Of a stretch of DNA of 62,402 nt, positions 7,314 through 16,415 are shown one piece after another. The first letter of the stretch is position 1; every line of letters begins with the position of its first letter. This stretch comes from Pyrinomonadaceae bacterium (GTDB taxonomy: Bacteria > Acidobacteriota > Blastocatellia > Pyrinomonadales > Pyrinomonadaceae): NCBI GenBank assembly GCA_023717565.1, contig JAMQPI010000171.1, positions 1 to 62,402 of the forward strand, given 5' to 3'. The notes beneath the pieces are model-generated. The model did no database searches, was not told the origin of the DNA, and saw only the letters and a program-made list of their open reading frames with translations. A program made the translations under genes and the position numbers.

Positions 7314-9851
7314 GTGAGCAGAAATCTTTTGCGAATGCTGATTGTTTTGGGCGGGCTGCTCGTTGGCGTCGCGTTGCTTGACCGACACGCGCAGAGTGCA
7401 GATTCTCCCACTCAAGCAATCACACAGACTGATCCTACGTTCGACAAATCGGTTCGACCCTTTTTCGCGAAGAACTGCTATACGTGTCACAACGATGAGG
7501 AACAGACAGCTAAGCTAAGCCTCGAAGCCTTCAAGACATCGGCTTCACTCAGCAAAGAGCGCGGAACGATGAAGTTGATTCTCGACAAGCTTAACGCTGG
7601 TCTGATGCCCCCTCCGGAAATGCCTCGCCCAAAACCGAAAGACATATTGGCGGTTACTCAGTGGCTCTCTCAACAGCTGGGCGAACCGGCAAAGAGCACG
7701 GCTGCTGGCGCAAAGTCGGAGGAGATGAACTCCGGTCGGGTTACCGCGCGCCGCTTGAACAGGATCGAGTACGACAACACTGTACGTGATTTGCTCGGAG
7801 TAGATCTTCACTCTTCGGACGATTTCCCACAGGATGACTCCGGCTACGGCTTTGACAACATCGGTGACGTGCTCTCGCTTTCTCCGGTCTTGATGGAAAA
7901 GTATTTGACGGCGGCGGAAAAGATCTCGCGCACCGCGGTCTTCGGCATCGAGCCGCTGAAGCCTACGCTGGTGCGCTTGCGTTCGGGCGAACGAAACCAA
8001 CCGCCCCAGTTGACCCCGTTGACTAACTATGACCTGACCGGCTTGAGCTTGCCGAACGCAATTCACACCACGCATCGTTTTCCAGTCGATGGCGAGTATG
8101 TGATCCGAGTCAGCCTCGGTGGTGAGCGTCCCGCGGGATCAGCTCCGCTCCAGGTTGCCCTTTGGCTTGATGGCCAACAGATCCAGGTGGTCCATTTCGA
8201 TCCGGCAGGAGTCGCATCGTTTAGCAGCGCTGCCGAGCGACAGGAACTCTGGGGAATGACTCAGGAATTCAGGACGAGGATCACTGCCGGCGATCACTGG
8301 CTGGCGGCTTCGATTCCGCACCTTTACGAGGGCTTACCTGTCAGTTACCAGGGACCCAATCCATCAAAGCTGCCAGTGCCGCCGTTGCCGGCATTCAAGC
8401 CGCCTCCCGATCTGACGCCGCAGGAGATCGAAGAACGCCGGAAAGAGTTGGAAAAGCGTCGAGCTGAGAAGATCCCGGCTAACAGCGCGCGAATTGGATC
8501 GCTGGAGTTGGGTGGGCCATACGCTGCAACTTCGGGACCGTCGAGCAAGAGTCTGAAGAAGATCTACGTTTGCGGACATTTGGACGGTCACCACACGCAG
8601 GGTTGCGCCCACCTAATCGTCGCACGTCTGGCGCACCGCGCGTACCGACGTCCAGTCACGCCAAAAGAAGTCACTCAGTTAACCAGTCTGGTCGCTGAGG
8701 TGCAAAAGGATGGCGGAACGTTTGAGGAAGGACTCGCGACGGCGATCCAGGCGACGCTGCTCTCGCCATACTTTCTCTTCCGTATCGAACGAGCTCCGGC
8801 GAAGTCGCTAAAGACTCCCTCCGCGCGTTCGCTGAGCCAACACGAATTGGCGGCGAGGCTTTCTTACTTTCTGTGGAGCAGCATGCCGGACGATGCGCTG
8901 TTAGCCGCGGCGGATCGGGGAAGGTTGGCCCAACCGGCGGCGCTCGTGGCGCAGGTGCGCCGGATGCTGCTCGATCCGAGGTCGCACGCGGTGATCGAGA
9001 ACTTCGGCGGACAGTGGTTGCAGGTACGGAAGCTGGAATCTGTCAAACCGGACCGCAAGCGGTTTCCTGAATTCGACGAATATCTCCGCTTGTCGATGCA
9101 GCGAGAGACGGAAATGTTCTTTGAAAGCATAGTGCGCGAGAATCGCAGCATCCTGGATTTCATCGATGCCGATTATTCTTACTTGAACGAGCGCCTCGCA
9201 CGCTTTTACAATGTCCCTGATGTTCGGGGAAGTGAGTTTCGCAAAGTCTTGTTTGCCCCTGATGCGAATCGTGGCGGTCTGCTGAGCCAGGCCAGTGTGC
9301 TCACGATTTCGTCCTATGCGAACCGCACGTCGCCGGTGCTGCGCGGCAAGTGGGTGCTCGAGAATCTGGTGGGCGCGCCGCCGCCACCTCCGCCACCTGA
9401 CGTTCCGAATCTTGACGAAGCCAAGATCGGCTCGTCATCGTCGATGCGCGAACAATTGGAACTGCATCGCAAGAACGCGGTCTGCGCTTCTTGTCACAAG
9501 AGCATGGACCCATTGGGATTCGGGCTGGAGAACTTCGACGCCATCGGCGCTTGGCGGACGAAGGACGGGCAGTTTCCCATTAATGCGTCAGGCACGTTGC
9601 CGGACGGCAGAACCTTTGACGGTCCGGTGGGACTGAAATCAATTTTGAAAGCGCAGCCAGATGCCTTTACTGAGTGCTTGACCCGAAAGTTGCTTATCTA
9701 CGCGTTGGGGCGAGGCCTCGAGCCGTACGATGATCCGGCAGTCAAGAAGATTGTAAAAGGCGTGGCGGCTGACAATTACCGCTTCTCAAGTTTGGTCTTG
9801 GGAATCGTGAAGAGTGAACCATTTCAAAAACGACGAGACAGGCCCCTATGA
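7314..9851 (+). CDS. Exported DUF1592/DUF1588/DUF1585 cytochrome c-like protein
   Basis: An 845-aa protein with an N-terminal hydrophobic signal (residues 6-22) and two haem c motifs: CYTCH at 55-59 and CASCH at 724-728. Between them the order is that of the planctomycete/acidobacterial family: DUF1587 (ARRLNRIEYDNTVRDLLGV), a beta-rich insert resembling a carbohydrate-binding domain (about 240-350), DUF1592 (LSYFLWSSMPDDALL), DUF1588 (NRGGLLSQASVL, then a poly-proline stretch), and DUF1585 at the end. It is thought to act in the periplasm on oxidised polymers or sugars, but no reaction is proven. GTG start with AGGAAACC upstream. It overlaps the next gene by four bases (ATGA). Confidence 0.85.
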   Translation: MSRNLLRMLIVLGGLLVGVALLDRHAQSADSPTQAITQTDPTFDKSVRPFFAKNCYTCHNDEEQTAKLSLEAFKTSASLSKERGTMKLILDKLNAGLMPPPEMPRPKPKDILAVTQWLSQQLGEPAKSTAAGAKSEEMNSGRVTARRLNRIEYDNTVRDLLGVDLHSSDDFPQDDSGYGFDNIGDVLSLSPVLMEKYLTAAEKISRTAVFGIEPLKPTLVRLRSGERNQPPQLTPLTNYDLTGLSLPNAIHTTHRFPVDGEYVIRVSLGGERPAGSAPLQVALWLDGQQIQVVHFDPAGVASFSSAAERQELWGMTQEFRTRITAGDHWLAASIPHLYEGLPVSYQGPNPSKLPVPPLPAFKPPPDLTPQEIEERRKELEKRRAEKIPANSARIGSLELGGPYAATSGPSSKSLKKIYVCGHLDGHHTQGCAHLIVARLAHRAYRRPVTPKEVTQLTSLVAEVQKDGGTFEEGLATAIQATLLSPYFLFRIERAPAKSLKTPSARSLSQHELAARLSYFLWSSMPDDALLAAADRGRLAQPAALVAQVRRMLLDPRSHAVIENFGGQWLQVRKLESVKPDRKRFPEFDEYLRLSMQRETEMFFESIVRENRSILDFIDADYSYLNERLARFYNVPDVRGSEFRKVLFAPDANRGGLLSQASVLTISSYANRTSPVLRGKWVLENLVGAPPPPPPPDVPNLDEAKIGSSSSMREQLELHRKNAVCASCHKSMDPLGFGLENFDAIGAWRTKDGQFPINASGTLPDGRTFDGPVGLKSILKAQPDAFTECLTRKLLIYALGRGLEPYDDPAVKKIVKGVAADNYRFSSLVLGIVKSEPFQKRRDRPL

Positions 9852-11203
9852 TCATCACCAGGAAGCGATTGCCAAGACGAACCTTTCTCCAGGGACTGGG
9901 GACGGTTGTGGCTCTGCCGATGCTCGACGCAATGGTGCCGGCCTTTGCCCGCTCGAATGGTTTGGACTCGAAAGCGCCAGTGCGAATAGCTTTTGCTTAC
10001 GTGCCTAATGGCATAGTCATGAAAGACTGGACGCCGAACGCGGTAGGCAAGGACTTTGAATTCACCCGCATCCTGAAGCCGCTCGAAGCTTTTCGACAGG
10101 ACCTCTTCGTCCTCTCTAATTTGGATTCTCACACTGGCAACGCTTTGGGCGACGGACCTGGAGACCACGCTCGCGCCGGCGCTTCGTTTCTGACTGGCGT
10201 TCATTGCCGCAAGACCGCAGGTGCCGACATAAGAGGTGGAGTGTCGGTGGACCAGATTGCCGCGGCTAAGCTGACGGGCGCGACCCGGTTCTCTTCATTG
10301 GAGCTTGGTTGCGAAGATTCACGCACGGTCGGTGATTGCGATTCCGGCTACAGTTGTGCTTACACCAATAGTCTCGCCTGGCGTACGCCGCAGACTCCTA
10401 TGCCTCCGGAGGTCAATCCACGGGCGGCCTTCGAGCGTTTGTTCGGGACCGAAGACCTCAGTCTCGATCCGCAAACCCGGCTCCGGCGCGCGAAGTACCG
10501 CAAGAGCATTCTGGACATGGTCACGGAGGATACGCGGAATCTGGTCAAGACTCTCGGCCCTGCGGATCGCCGGAAGATGGATGAGTATCTGTTCTCGGTC
10601 CGTGAGATCGAGCAGCGGATCCAGAACACCGAAAAGGATCCGCGTCAGGTTGTTCCCGGCATCGATAAGCCTTCGGGAATCCCTTTCGAGTTTCCCGAGT
10701 ACGTAAAGCTCATGTGTGACTTACAGGTCCTGGCGTTCCAATCAGATCTTACTCGCGTGAGCACGCTGGTGATGGGACGCGAAGGCAGTAATCGAGTCTA
10801 TCCAGAGATTGGCATCAGCGATCCGCATCATCCCCTCACGCATCATCGGAACAACCCTGATTGGATCGACAAGGTCACGCGGATCAATACGCTACACATA
10901 GAGTTGTTCGCTTATCTTCTGCAAAAGCTTAAGTCCACTGCGGATGGAGACGGTACGTTACTGGACCACTCAATGCTCGTTTATGGCAGTGGGATAGCGG
11001 ATGGCAACAAGCATACTCATGAGGCATTGCCGGTCTTGCTTGCAGGTCGTGGTGGCGGCAGTTTGAAGCCGGGAAGACACCTCACCTATCCGGTCGGAAC
11101 TCCCATAACTAACTTGTACCTCTCGCTGCTCGATCGAATGGGCGTGCATCCAGAAAACCTCGGCGACAGCACCGGTCGACTAAACCAACTTGATGGGTTG
11201 TGA
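9848..11203 (+). CDS. DUF1552-family Tat-exported protein
   Basis: A 451-aa protein with a twin-arginine signal (LPRRTFLQGLG followed by a hydrophobic stretch). DUF1552 hallmarks are the opening RIAFAYVPNGIVMKDWTP, the DGPGDHARAGASFLTG segment, and a C-terminal half resembling DUF1501/sulfatase-like folds (LLDHSMLVYGSGIADGNKHTH). Tat export implies folding, perhaps with a cofactor, before secretion. DUF1552 and DUF1592 genes are nearly always adjacent and are assumed to work together; here they are translationally coupled. Substrate unknown. Confidence 0.85.
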   Translation: MIITRKRLPRRTFLQGLGTVVALPMLDAMVPAFARSNGLDSKAPVRIAFAYVPNGIVMKDWTPNAVGKDFEFTRILKPLEAFRQDLFVLSNLDSHTGNALGDGPGDHARAGASFLTGVHCRKTAGADIRGGVSVDQIAAAKLTGATRFSSLELGCEDSRTVGDCDSGYSCAYTNSLAWRTPQTPMPPEVNPRAAFERLFGTEDLSLDPQTRLRRAKYRKSILDMVTEDTRNLVKTLGPADRRKMDEYLFSVREIEQRIQNTEKDPRQVVPGIDKPSGIPFEFPEYVKLMCDLQVLAFQSDLTRVSTLVMGREGSNRVYPEIGISDPHHPLTHHRNNPDWIDKVTRINTLHIELFAYLLQKLKSTADGDGTLLDHSMLVYGSGIADGNKHTHEALPVLLAGRGGGSLKPGRHLTYPVGTPITNLYLSLLDRMGVHPENLGDSTGRLNQLDGL

Positions 11204-11759
11204 AAATCCCTTCACTGCCATTGTCGGACATTTAATACAATCATAAATTTTCTTTCTGAGTCACAATTGCTGCGGGTGACCACTAGCCCCTTGCATCACA
11301 AACGCAACCTGCCTGCAAGGTGACCTAATGAGGAAGGAAGGTTAGCGAATCGGATAGCCGGATAGGCTACCAAATAGCCGTTTTCGCTACCAAATTTCTC
11401 TTGCCTGCCGCCATGTCTTTCCAGTAGTGTGCATCGGCTTAACTAGGTGGTTCATGGTTGAGGCGTGGGGCAACCAAGATTTCTATAACCACTTAGAGAG
11501 TGTAGCTTCGAAGGTGTGTTGTCAGTTCCGTTCTCAAGAGCTGTGACAAACCTTCGGGCCCGTTCTGAAATCCCGACCGAGTAAATCTTCGCCCCCCAAT
11601 TCAGAAAACCAAATACCCAGAAGTCGATTTCTCCCATCGGCAACCTGCGGCATCTCCTACCGCCTTAGAACTTAATGCTCAGCGAGTCCGGACGGTCTAA
11701 CCGATCCGTGTTGTCTATATCGAGTGAGACTTTAACGAGCGATAAGATCGAAGGCGCCA
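11204..11759. other. Long non-coding gap before the Rieske operon
   Basis: 556 bases with no credible gene. The decamer GCTACCAAAT occurs at 11366-11375 and again at 11386-11395, a 20-base period, i.e. two sites on the same face of the helix. This may be an activator or repressor site for the operon that starts at 11760. No clear -35/-10 pair could be assigned. Confidence 0.4.
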
Positions 11760-12374
11760 ATGAAGATCAACCTGGTTCGTACAACAGTCAAGATCCCCTC
11801 GTATCAATCAGATCCCGACCTTGATGAACTGCGGGATGCCCAGCCGCCAGATTCTGGAGGGCGAGCCGAGCTCGCGGTTTCAGATGAGCGCCGGTCTTTT
11901 CTTGGCCTATTGACAGGCTTGATTGGGGCCGGCATCTCGGGGGTGCTGGGCATAACTCTCGGGCGTTTTAGCATTGCTCCTGCGCTCTCAGCCTCAAATG
12001 CGTCCGAATGGATCGATGTAGCACCGCTAGCAGAGATACCCGAAGGCAAACCTACGAATCGCAGTCTCGTGGTCTCGCAGAATGCAGGTTGGGGTCACTT
12101 TAGTTCTGACCAGTCGGTATGGGTGGTGAAGAAGGCCGAGCAGCTGACAGTGTTCTCTTCGGTGTGCCCTCATCTGGGCTGCACCATCACCGAAAACGCC
12201 GGTGGGTTTGGCTGCGTGTGCCACAACAGTGCCTGGAACGGCGCGGGCGAGAAACTGAGTGGCCCAGCTCCGCGCGGGATGGACACCCTCGAACACAAGG
12301 TTGAAAGCAACGTTGTCAGAGTCAGATATCAAAACTTCAAGCAGGGAGTGGCTGAAAAGTCAGTGGCGAGTTGA
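11760..12374 (+). CDS. Rieske [2Fe-2S] protein of a cytochrome bc/b6f-type complex
   Basis: A 204-aa protein with one membrane anchor (about residues 49-69) and a C-terminal Rieske domain. Cluster ligands: C136 and H138 in CPHLGC, C152 and H155 in CVCH; C141 and C154 are placed for the usual disulfide. It takes electrons from quinol at the Qo site and passes them to cytochrome c. Residues 1-45 form an unusually long, charged cytoplasmic tail. GAAGG lies six bases before the ATG. The stop codon overlaps the start of cytochrome b. Confidence 0.9.
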   Translation: MKINLVRTTVKIPSYQSDPDLDELRDAQPPDSGGRAELAVSDERRSFLGLLTGLIGAGISGVLGITLGRFSIAPALSASNASEWIDVAPLAEIPEGKPTNRSLVVSQNAGWGHFSSDQSVWVVKKAEQLTVFSSVCPHLGCTITENAGGFGCVCHNSAWNGAGEKLSGPAPRGMDTLEHKVESNVVRVRYQNFKQGVAEKSVAS

Positions 12375-13846
12375 TGATAAGACCCTTTTCAATAGTGAAT
12401 AAGACGTATGCTTGGCTTGACGAACGCACGGGAATCAAGCGGCTAGTACGCCGGACGCTTGATGAGCCGATACGAGGCGGCGCCCGGTGGTCTTATGTCT
12501 TCGGTAGCGCTCTCCTGCTGCTGTTTGTCATCCAGGCGCTGACGGGCATCTTTCTCACGATGTACTACGTACCGAGTGCCGATCACGCACATGTAAGCGT
12601 TGCCTACATTCAAAAGGCCGTTCCCGGCGGCGCGCTGATTAGAGGTTTACATTACTACGGTGCTAGCGGCATGGTCCTTCTCCTCATCGCACATCTAACC
12701 CAAACTTTTGTCTTCGGTGCTTACAAAAAAAAGCGTGAGCTGTTGTGGATAGTTGGCGGTGTTCTCTTCCTCTTAACACTCTGCTTCGCCTTCACCGGCC
12801 AATTACTTCCATGGGACCAGGAGGCCTACTTCGGCACCAAAGTTGGGACCTCGATTGCGGGCGAGATTCCCGTGGTTGGCCATCTCCAACAGCGGATCAT
12901 TCTGGGTGGGCCAGACATCACATCGAGCACGCTGTCGCGGTTTTTCATGGCTCATGTGTTTCTTCTTCCGCTCGCCCTGGGGTTTCTGGTGCTCCTGCAT
13001 GTCTATCTATTCAGGCACGCAGGAGCAGCCGGGCCATTTGATAACCGGGAACACAGGGCGGATCGGTTCTATCCCAAACAACTGTTTAAGGACTCCTTCT
13101 TCTTCTTACTTGTCTTCGTTGCGCTCGTGACAGTCGCTACTCTGATGCCGGCTGCCTTGGGTCCTCAAGCCAAGCCAGGTTCCGATTTTCTCGCTCGGCC
13201 TGCCTGGTACTTTTTGCCGCTTTTCCAGCTGCTCAAATATTTTCCCGGCCGTCTCACGCTGATTCCGACATTGTTGCTTCCAGGTTTTCTCTTCACTCTG
13301 CTCTTCCTCCTCCCATTCTTTGATCGACGTCACGAGCGTCATCCGCTGAGGCGGCCGGTCGCCACTACAGCGCTGGCACTCGTGTTGATTGGAAGCGGCA
13401 GCCTGGTTTTTTTGGCTAAGTATCAAGACAAAACAAACCCGGAGTACAACGCCAAATTGCAACACCAGGAGGAGTTGGCAAGAATATTTCTCAAGGCTCA
13501 GTTCCGGCCGCAAGAAGTTGGAGCCTCGGCCGTGCGGGCCTCCTCAAGCGCCGCCGGCTCTCTTAACTCGAACGCAGAACCCCCCAAGGAGTTTCTCGCC
13601 ACCTGCGCCCTGTGTCATGGAGACAATGGCGAAGGTAACGATCTAGGGCCACCGCTTCAGGGCGTTACGGCCAAACCCAACCGGACAAGAGACGACTTAT
13701 TAAGGATTCTGGATAACCCCCCGGCCTATGGCCTGAAAGATCCAATGCCAGTGTCATTTCCCGACCTCTCAGCGGACGACAAGCGCCTCATTGTCGATTG
13801 GCTGATCAACCTTAACAAACAGGACAGTCCGTCACTTGGTGAGTGA
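12374..13846 (+). CDS. Cytochrome b fused to a C-terminal cytochrome c domain
   Basis: A 490-aa inner-membrane quinol-oxidising subunit. Haem b ligands are H93/H107 (14 apart) and H194/H209 (15 apart); the longer second spacing is the b6f-type pattern. The second part carries the subunit-IV-like helices with ARPAWYFLPLFQLLKYFPG at about 274-292, so the PEWY glutamate of the Qo site reads alanine (PAWY, 276-279). After the last membrane helix (to about 350) comes a linker and a cytochrome c domain with CALCH at 411-415. The ATG at 12374 shares one base with the Rieske stop; a TTG three bases upstream is less likely. Confidence 0.9.
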   Translation: MIRPFSIVNKTYAWLDERTGIKRLVRRTLDEPIRGGARWSYVFGSALLLLFVIQALTGIFLTMYYVPSADHAHVSVAYIQKAVPGGALIRGLHYYGASGMVLLLIAHLTQTFVFGAYKKKRELLWIVGGVLFLLTLCFAFTGQLLPWDQEAYFGTKVGTSIAGEIPVVGHLQQRIILGGPDITSSTLSRFFMAHVFLLPLALGFLVLLHVYLFRHAGAAGPFDNREHRADRFYPKQLFKDSFFFLLVFVALVTVATLMPAALGPQAKPGSDFLARPAWYFLPLFQLLKYFPGRLTLIPTLLLPGFLFTLLFLLPFFDRRHERHPLRRPVATTALALVLIGSGSLVFLAKYQDKTNPEYNAKLQHQEELARIFLKAQFRPQEVGASAVRASSSAAGSLNSNAEPPKEFLATCALCHGDNGEGNDLGPPLQGVTAKPNRTRDDLLRILDNPPAYGLKDPMPVSFPDLSADDKRLIVDWLINLNKQDSPSLGE

Positions 13847-13885
13847 TCGTCTGTCTTGGATTTGCCATTATCGGAGGGAATCAGA

Positions 13886-14260
13886 ATGCAAAAAACAAGA
13901 ACGCTTCGCCTCATCATCACGTTACTTGCGCCCCTGGTTACATTGGGTCTGCTCAGCGTCGTTAGCGCAGTAGATTTCTCGACAACCACGCCAGCGACCA
14001 TCATCACGACAGCCGACGGTCCGGCTCTCTACGCCTCAAAGTGTGTGATCTGCCACGGTAAAAACGGCGCTGGCACTGCCGCTTTACGAGCGAAAGGGCA
14101 ACCTGATCTTTCTACCGCTGATTGGCAAAAGACCCACTCTGACGAGCAGATTGCCGCCAGGATTCGGGAAGGGAAGGGCAAAATGCCTGGCTTTGCGAAG
14201 AAACTCTCTGATGAGGAAATAAAGGCGTTGGTCAAACAGGTTCGCACACTCAGGAGGTAG
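13886..14260 (+). CDS. Small monohaem cytochrome c
   Basis: A 124-aa exported class I cytochrome c: signal peptide (residues 8-28), CVICH at 53-57, and KMPGF near residue 100 giving a plausible methionine ligand. It probably accepts electrons from the fused cytochrome b/c subunit directly upstream. The frame is open from 13856, but the ATG at 13886 has GGAGG eight bases before it and opens into the signal peptide. Confidence 0.85.
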   Translation: MQKTRTLRLIITLLAPLVTLGLLSVVSAVDFSTTTPATIITTADGPALYASKCVICHGKNGAGTAALRAKGQPDLSTADWQKTHSDEQIAARIREGKGKMPGFAKKLSDEEIKALVKQVRTLRR

Positions 14261-14266
14261 AGTTTC

Positions 14267-15625
14267 GTGAGGAAGTCTATTTCATTAGAACACGCTCTTC
14301 GAGCATCGAGCATCGTCATTTTCTTTCCGGTAGTGGTTTTGGTTGTCTGTCCTGTTGCCTCTGCGATTCCAATGTTCGCCAGGCGGTACGGAGTGCCTTG
14401 TAGCACTTGCCACACTTCGCCACCACGCCTGAACGAAACCGGATACCGATTTCGCGCTGCTGGCTTTCGCATGCCGGAAGAACTCGACAAGAGCGTAGAG
14501 CAATCGCACAAGCTCACTGATCATATCGGCTTCCGCTTACAACCCCGTGTCGATGTGGTGCGTTCATCAATTGGGGCAGCCAGTGAGAACATAAATGACG
14601 TCGAGCTTTTCGCATCCGAAGCGTACCTCTGGTACGGACCCATCTCGAAGCATCTTTCGGCAATGGCGAAGGTGACCTTTTGGCCAGAAGAATCCAGCGA
14701 GACCGAGCGTCACGAAAGATTGGAAGGTGGCTTGCGGTTCAACTACGGAAACGCTGAAAACTTTATCGACATACGCGCGGGCGTTCCCCACCCGCTGGAA
14801 GGTTTTGGAGGATCTGAAAGCTATTCAGTATCCAACACCAAGCCTTTCATTCAGGAGTTGAAGACTGCCAACTTCGATCAGGACACCTTTTTCACACCGC
14901 TCGGATTGCACCAGTTGGCCGTCAGCGCCGGCTACTACTTCAAGCGAACCACGATCCGAGGTGCTTTATCCAGCGGTATGCGCCTTCTGGTTGACGACAA
15001 AGACGGGGAGCTGCAACCGTTCGGCAGAAAGGAGCCTTTCACCAGGGGCTTGAGCGGTTCCGAAGGTGGGCCCGATCTCCAGCTTTTCTTCAACCAGATT
15101 CTGCATCCCGATGGCGGCAATGTCTCTCTTTACTATTACAACGGTCGCGCAACTCTTCCTCGTCTTGATCTACTTCCGGAGCGAGAGCCGAGAGATCCGT
15201 TTGACGAGTCGACCAAGCTCACGCCGGAAGAGATTGCGAACCTGACCTTCTTCAAGAACACTTTTCAGCGACTGGCATTTTACGCTGGTTACCCGATAGA
15301 GAGGTTCAGTCTGCTGGGTGGCGTTCAGTACGGCCGTGACAATATCGGGTCTGGCGGACATTTCAGCAGCCTCGGGTACTTTGCGGAGGGTAATGTGAAA
15401 GTCTTGAATGACATCAGTGTAGCAGGCGTGCGCTTCGATTGGTTTGATCCGGCACGCATCAAGCATGACAACGAGATGATTGGGGTTACTCCTTATGTGA
15501 ACGTGTGGATCCGTAGCCAACTTCGGATTGCGGCCGAATTCCAGCATCGCGCTACTAGAAGGGGCCCACTTCAGCCTGAACGCAAGGACAACGTTTTTCA
15601 GCTGCGTCTTTACTGGATCATGTAG
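14267..15625 (+). CDS. Porin-like outer-membrane protein with an N-terminal haem c motif
   Basis: A 452-aa exported protein. After the signal peptide (hydrophobic 14-33) comes a short domain with CSTCH at 45-49 in the context RRYGVPCSTCHTSPPRLNETG. From about residue 80 to the end the sequence alternates polar and aromatic residues in beta-strand style and ends in aromatic-rich QLRLYWIM, as outer-membrane barrels do. Proteins with this haem-plus-barrel layout are suspected of moving electrons across the outer membrane; this is not proven for the family. GTG start with GGAGG ten bases upstream; six bases after the cytochrome c stop, so in the same operon. Confidence 0.65.
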   Translation: MRKSISLEHALRASSIVIFFPVVVLVVCPVASAIPMFARRYGVPCSTCHTSPPRLNETGYRFRAAGFRMPEELDKSVEQSHKLTDHIGFRLQPRVDVVRSSIGAASENINDVELFASEAYLWYGPISKHLSAMAKVTFWPEESSETERHERLEGGLRFNYGNAENFIDIRAGVPHPLEGFGGSESYSVSNTKPFIQELKTANFDQDTFFTPLGLHQLAVSAGYYFKRTTIRGALSSGMRLLVDDKDGELQPFGRKEPFTRGLSGSEGGPDLQLFFNQILHPDGGNVSLYYYNGRATLPRLDLLPEREPRDPFDESTKLTPEEIANLTFFKNTFQRLAFYAGYPIERFSLLGGVQYGRDNIGSGGHFSSLGYFAEGNVKVLNDISVAGVRFDWFDPARIKHDNEMIGVTPYVNVWIRSQLRIAAEFQHRATRRGPLQPERKDNVFQLRLYWIM

Positions 15626-15633
15626 GGTGAAGT

Positions 15634-15984
15634 ATGGAACCGCGGGTACAATCGGCTATCAATCAGATGGAGAAGCAACTTCACTGTGAGCTATCTCTCG
15701 AAGTGATGGCCGAGTCGGTCAACCTTTCTGCTTCTCGCTTTCGTCACCTCTTCAAGAAAGAAACGGGCACGACGCCCGCGCAGTACCTCAAATCGCTTAG
15801 AATGCGAAAGGCAAAAGAACTGGTAGAAACTACCTTTCTCAATATCAAACAGATAATGTCCAGCATTGGTATGCGTGACAAGAGACATTTTGCGAAAGAC
15901 TTTGAAAGGACCTACGGAGTGACGCCAACCCAACATAGAGCGCGCTGCCGCGGCACCGAGCCGAGCACCTCCCTAAGGCTCTGA
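15634..15984 (+). CDS. Stand-alone AraC-type DNA-binding domain
   Basis: A 116-aa protein that is almost entirely an AraC/XylS HTH domain: first helix-turn-helix in LSLEVMAESVNLSASRFRHLF, then KETGTTPAQYLKSLRMRKA, and the second in IKQIMSSIGMRDKRHFAKDF. There is no ligand-binding or receiver domain. It begins nine bases after the porin-like gene, so it is probably the last gene of the Rieske operon and a candidate regulator of it. The direct repeats at 11366-11395 are possible binding sites (inference). Confidence 0.85.
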   Translation: MEPRVQSAINQMEKQLHCELSLEVMAESVNLSASRFRHLFKKETGTTPAQYLKSLRMRKAKELVETTFLNIKQIMSSIGMRDKRHFAKDFERTYGVTPTQHRARCRGTEPSTSLRL

Positions 15985-16103
15985 GTGCGCAGTCAGTGAA
16001 ACAGTAGGCACTAGCCGGTTCGCAGACCCGATCACGCAGGAACTTCGTGTGAGGCTAAGATAGGTTTGGGAACGGTGGAGAAATGTTCGACTAGCTGGAG
16101 CTG

Positions 16104-16298
16104 TCACTCACGTGGGGATGTTCTTGATAGGCGCACGGCGATTCCCACAACCAGTATAGTTATGCCGAGATATAACAACACCTTGCCAATTCGTAACCCA
16201 GTCGCGGATTCTCCATATAAAGTGGCCAGAACATAAGCGATAATGCAAACAACGCCCGCGGCTATTAAAGACCGCCCGGCACCTCTCATCAGTTTCAT
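16104..16298 (-). CDS. Small two-helix membrane protein
   Basis: A 64-aa protein with two hydrophobic helices (about residues 10-28 and 37-57) and charged ends. No recognised family. It lies alone between the respiratory operon and the lepB terminator, on the same strand as lepB. A small inner-membrane protein is the most that can be said. Confidence 0.5.
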   Translation of the reverse strand: MKLMRGAGRSLIAAGVVCIIAYVLATLYGESATGLRIGKVLLYLGITILVVGIAVRLSRTSPRE

Positions 16299-16376
16299 AC
16301 TGCTACCCCTTGCCTCACTACTAACAAACCTCTGGTCAGGGATTTGAAGAATCTAACAAGCACATCAAGCCGGTCA

Positions 16377-16402
16377 CCAAAAAAACTCAAGCGCATGAGT
16401 TG
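16377..16402 (-). terminator. Intrinsic terminator after signal peptidase gene
   Basis: On the minus strand AACTCA and TGAGTT form a six-pair stem (16401-16384) followed directly by seven T, 15 bases after the lepB stop codon. It ends the lepB (probably rnc-lepB) transcript. Confidence 0.7.
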
Positions 16403-16415
16403 AATCCACTGTTAT

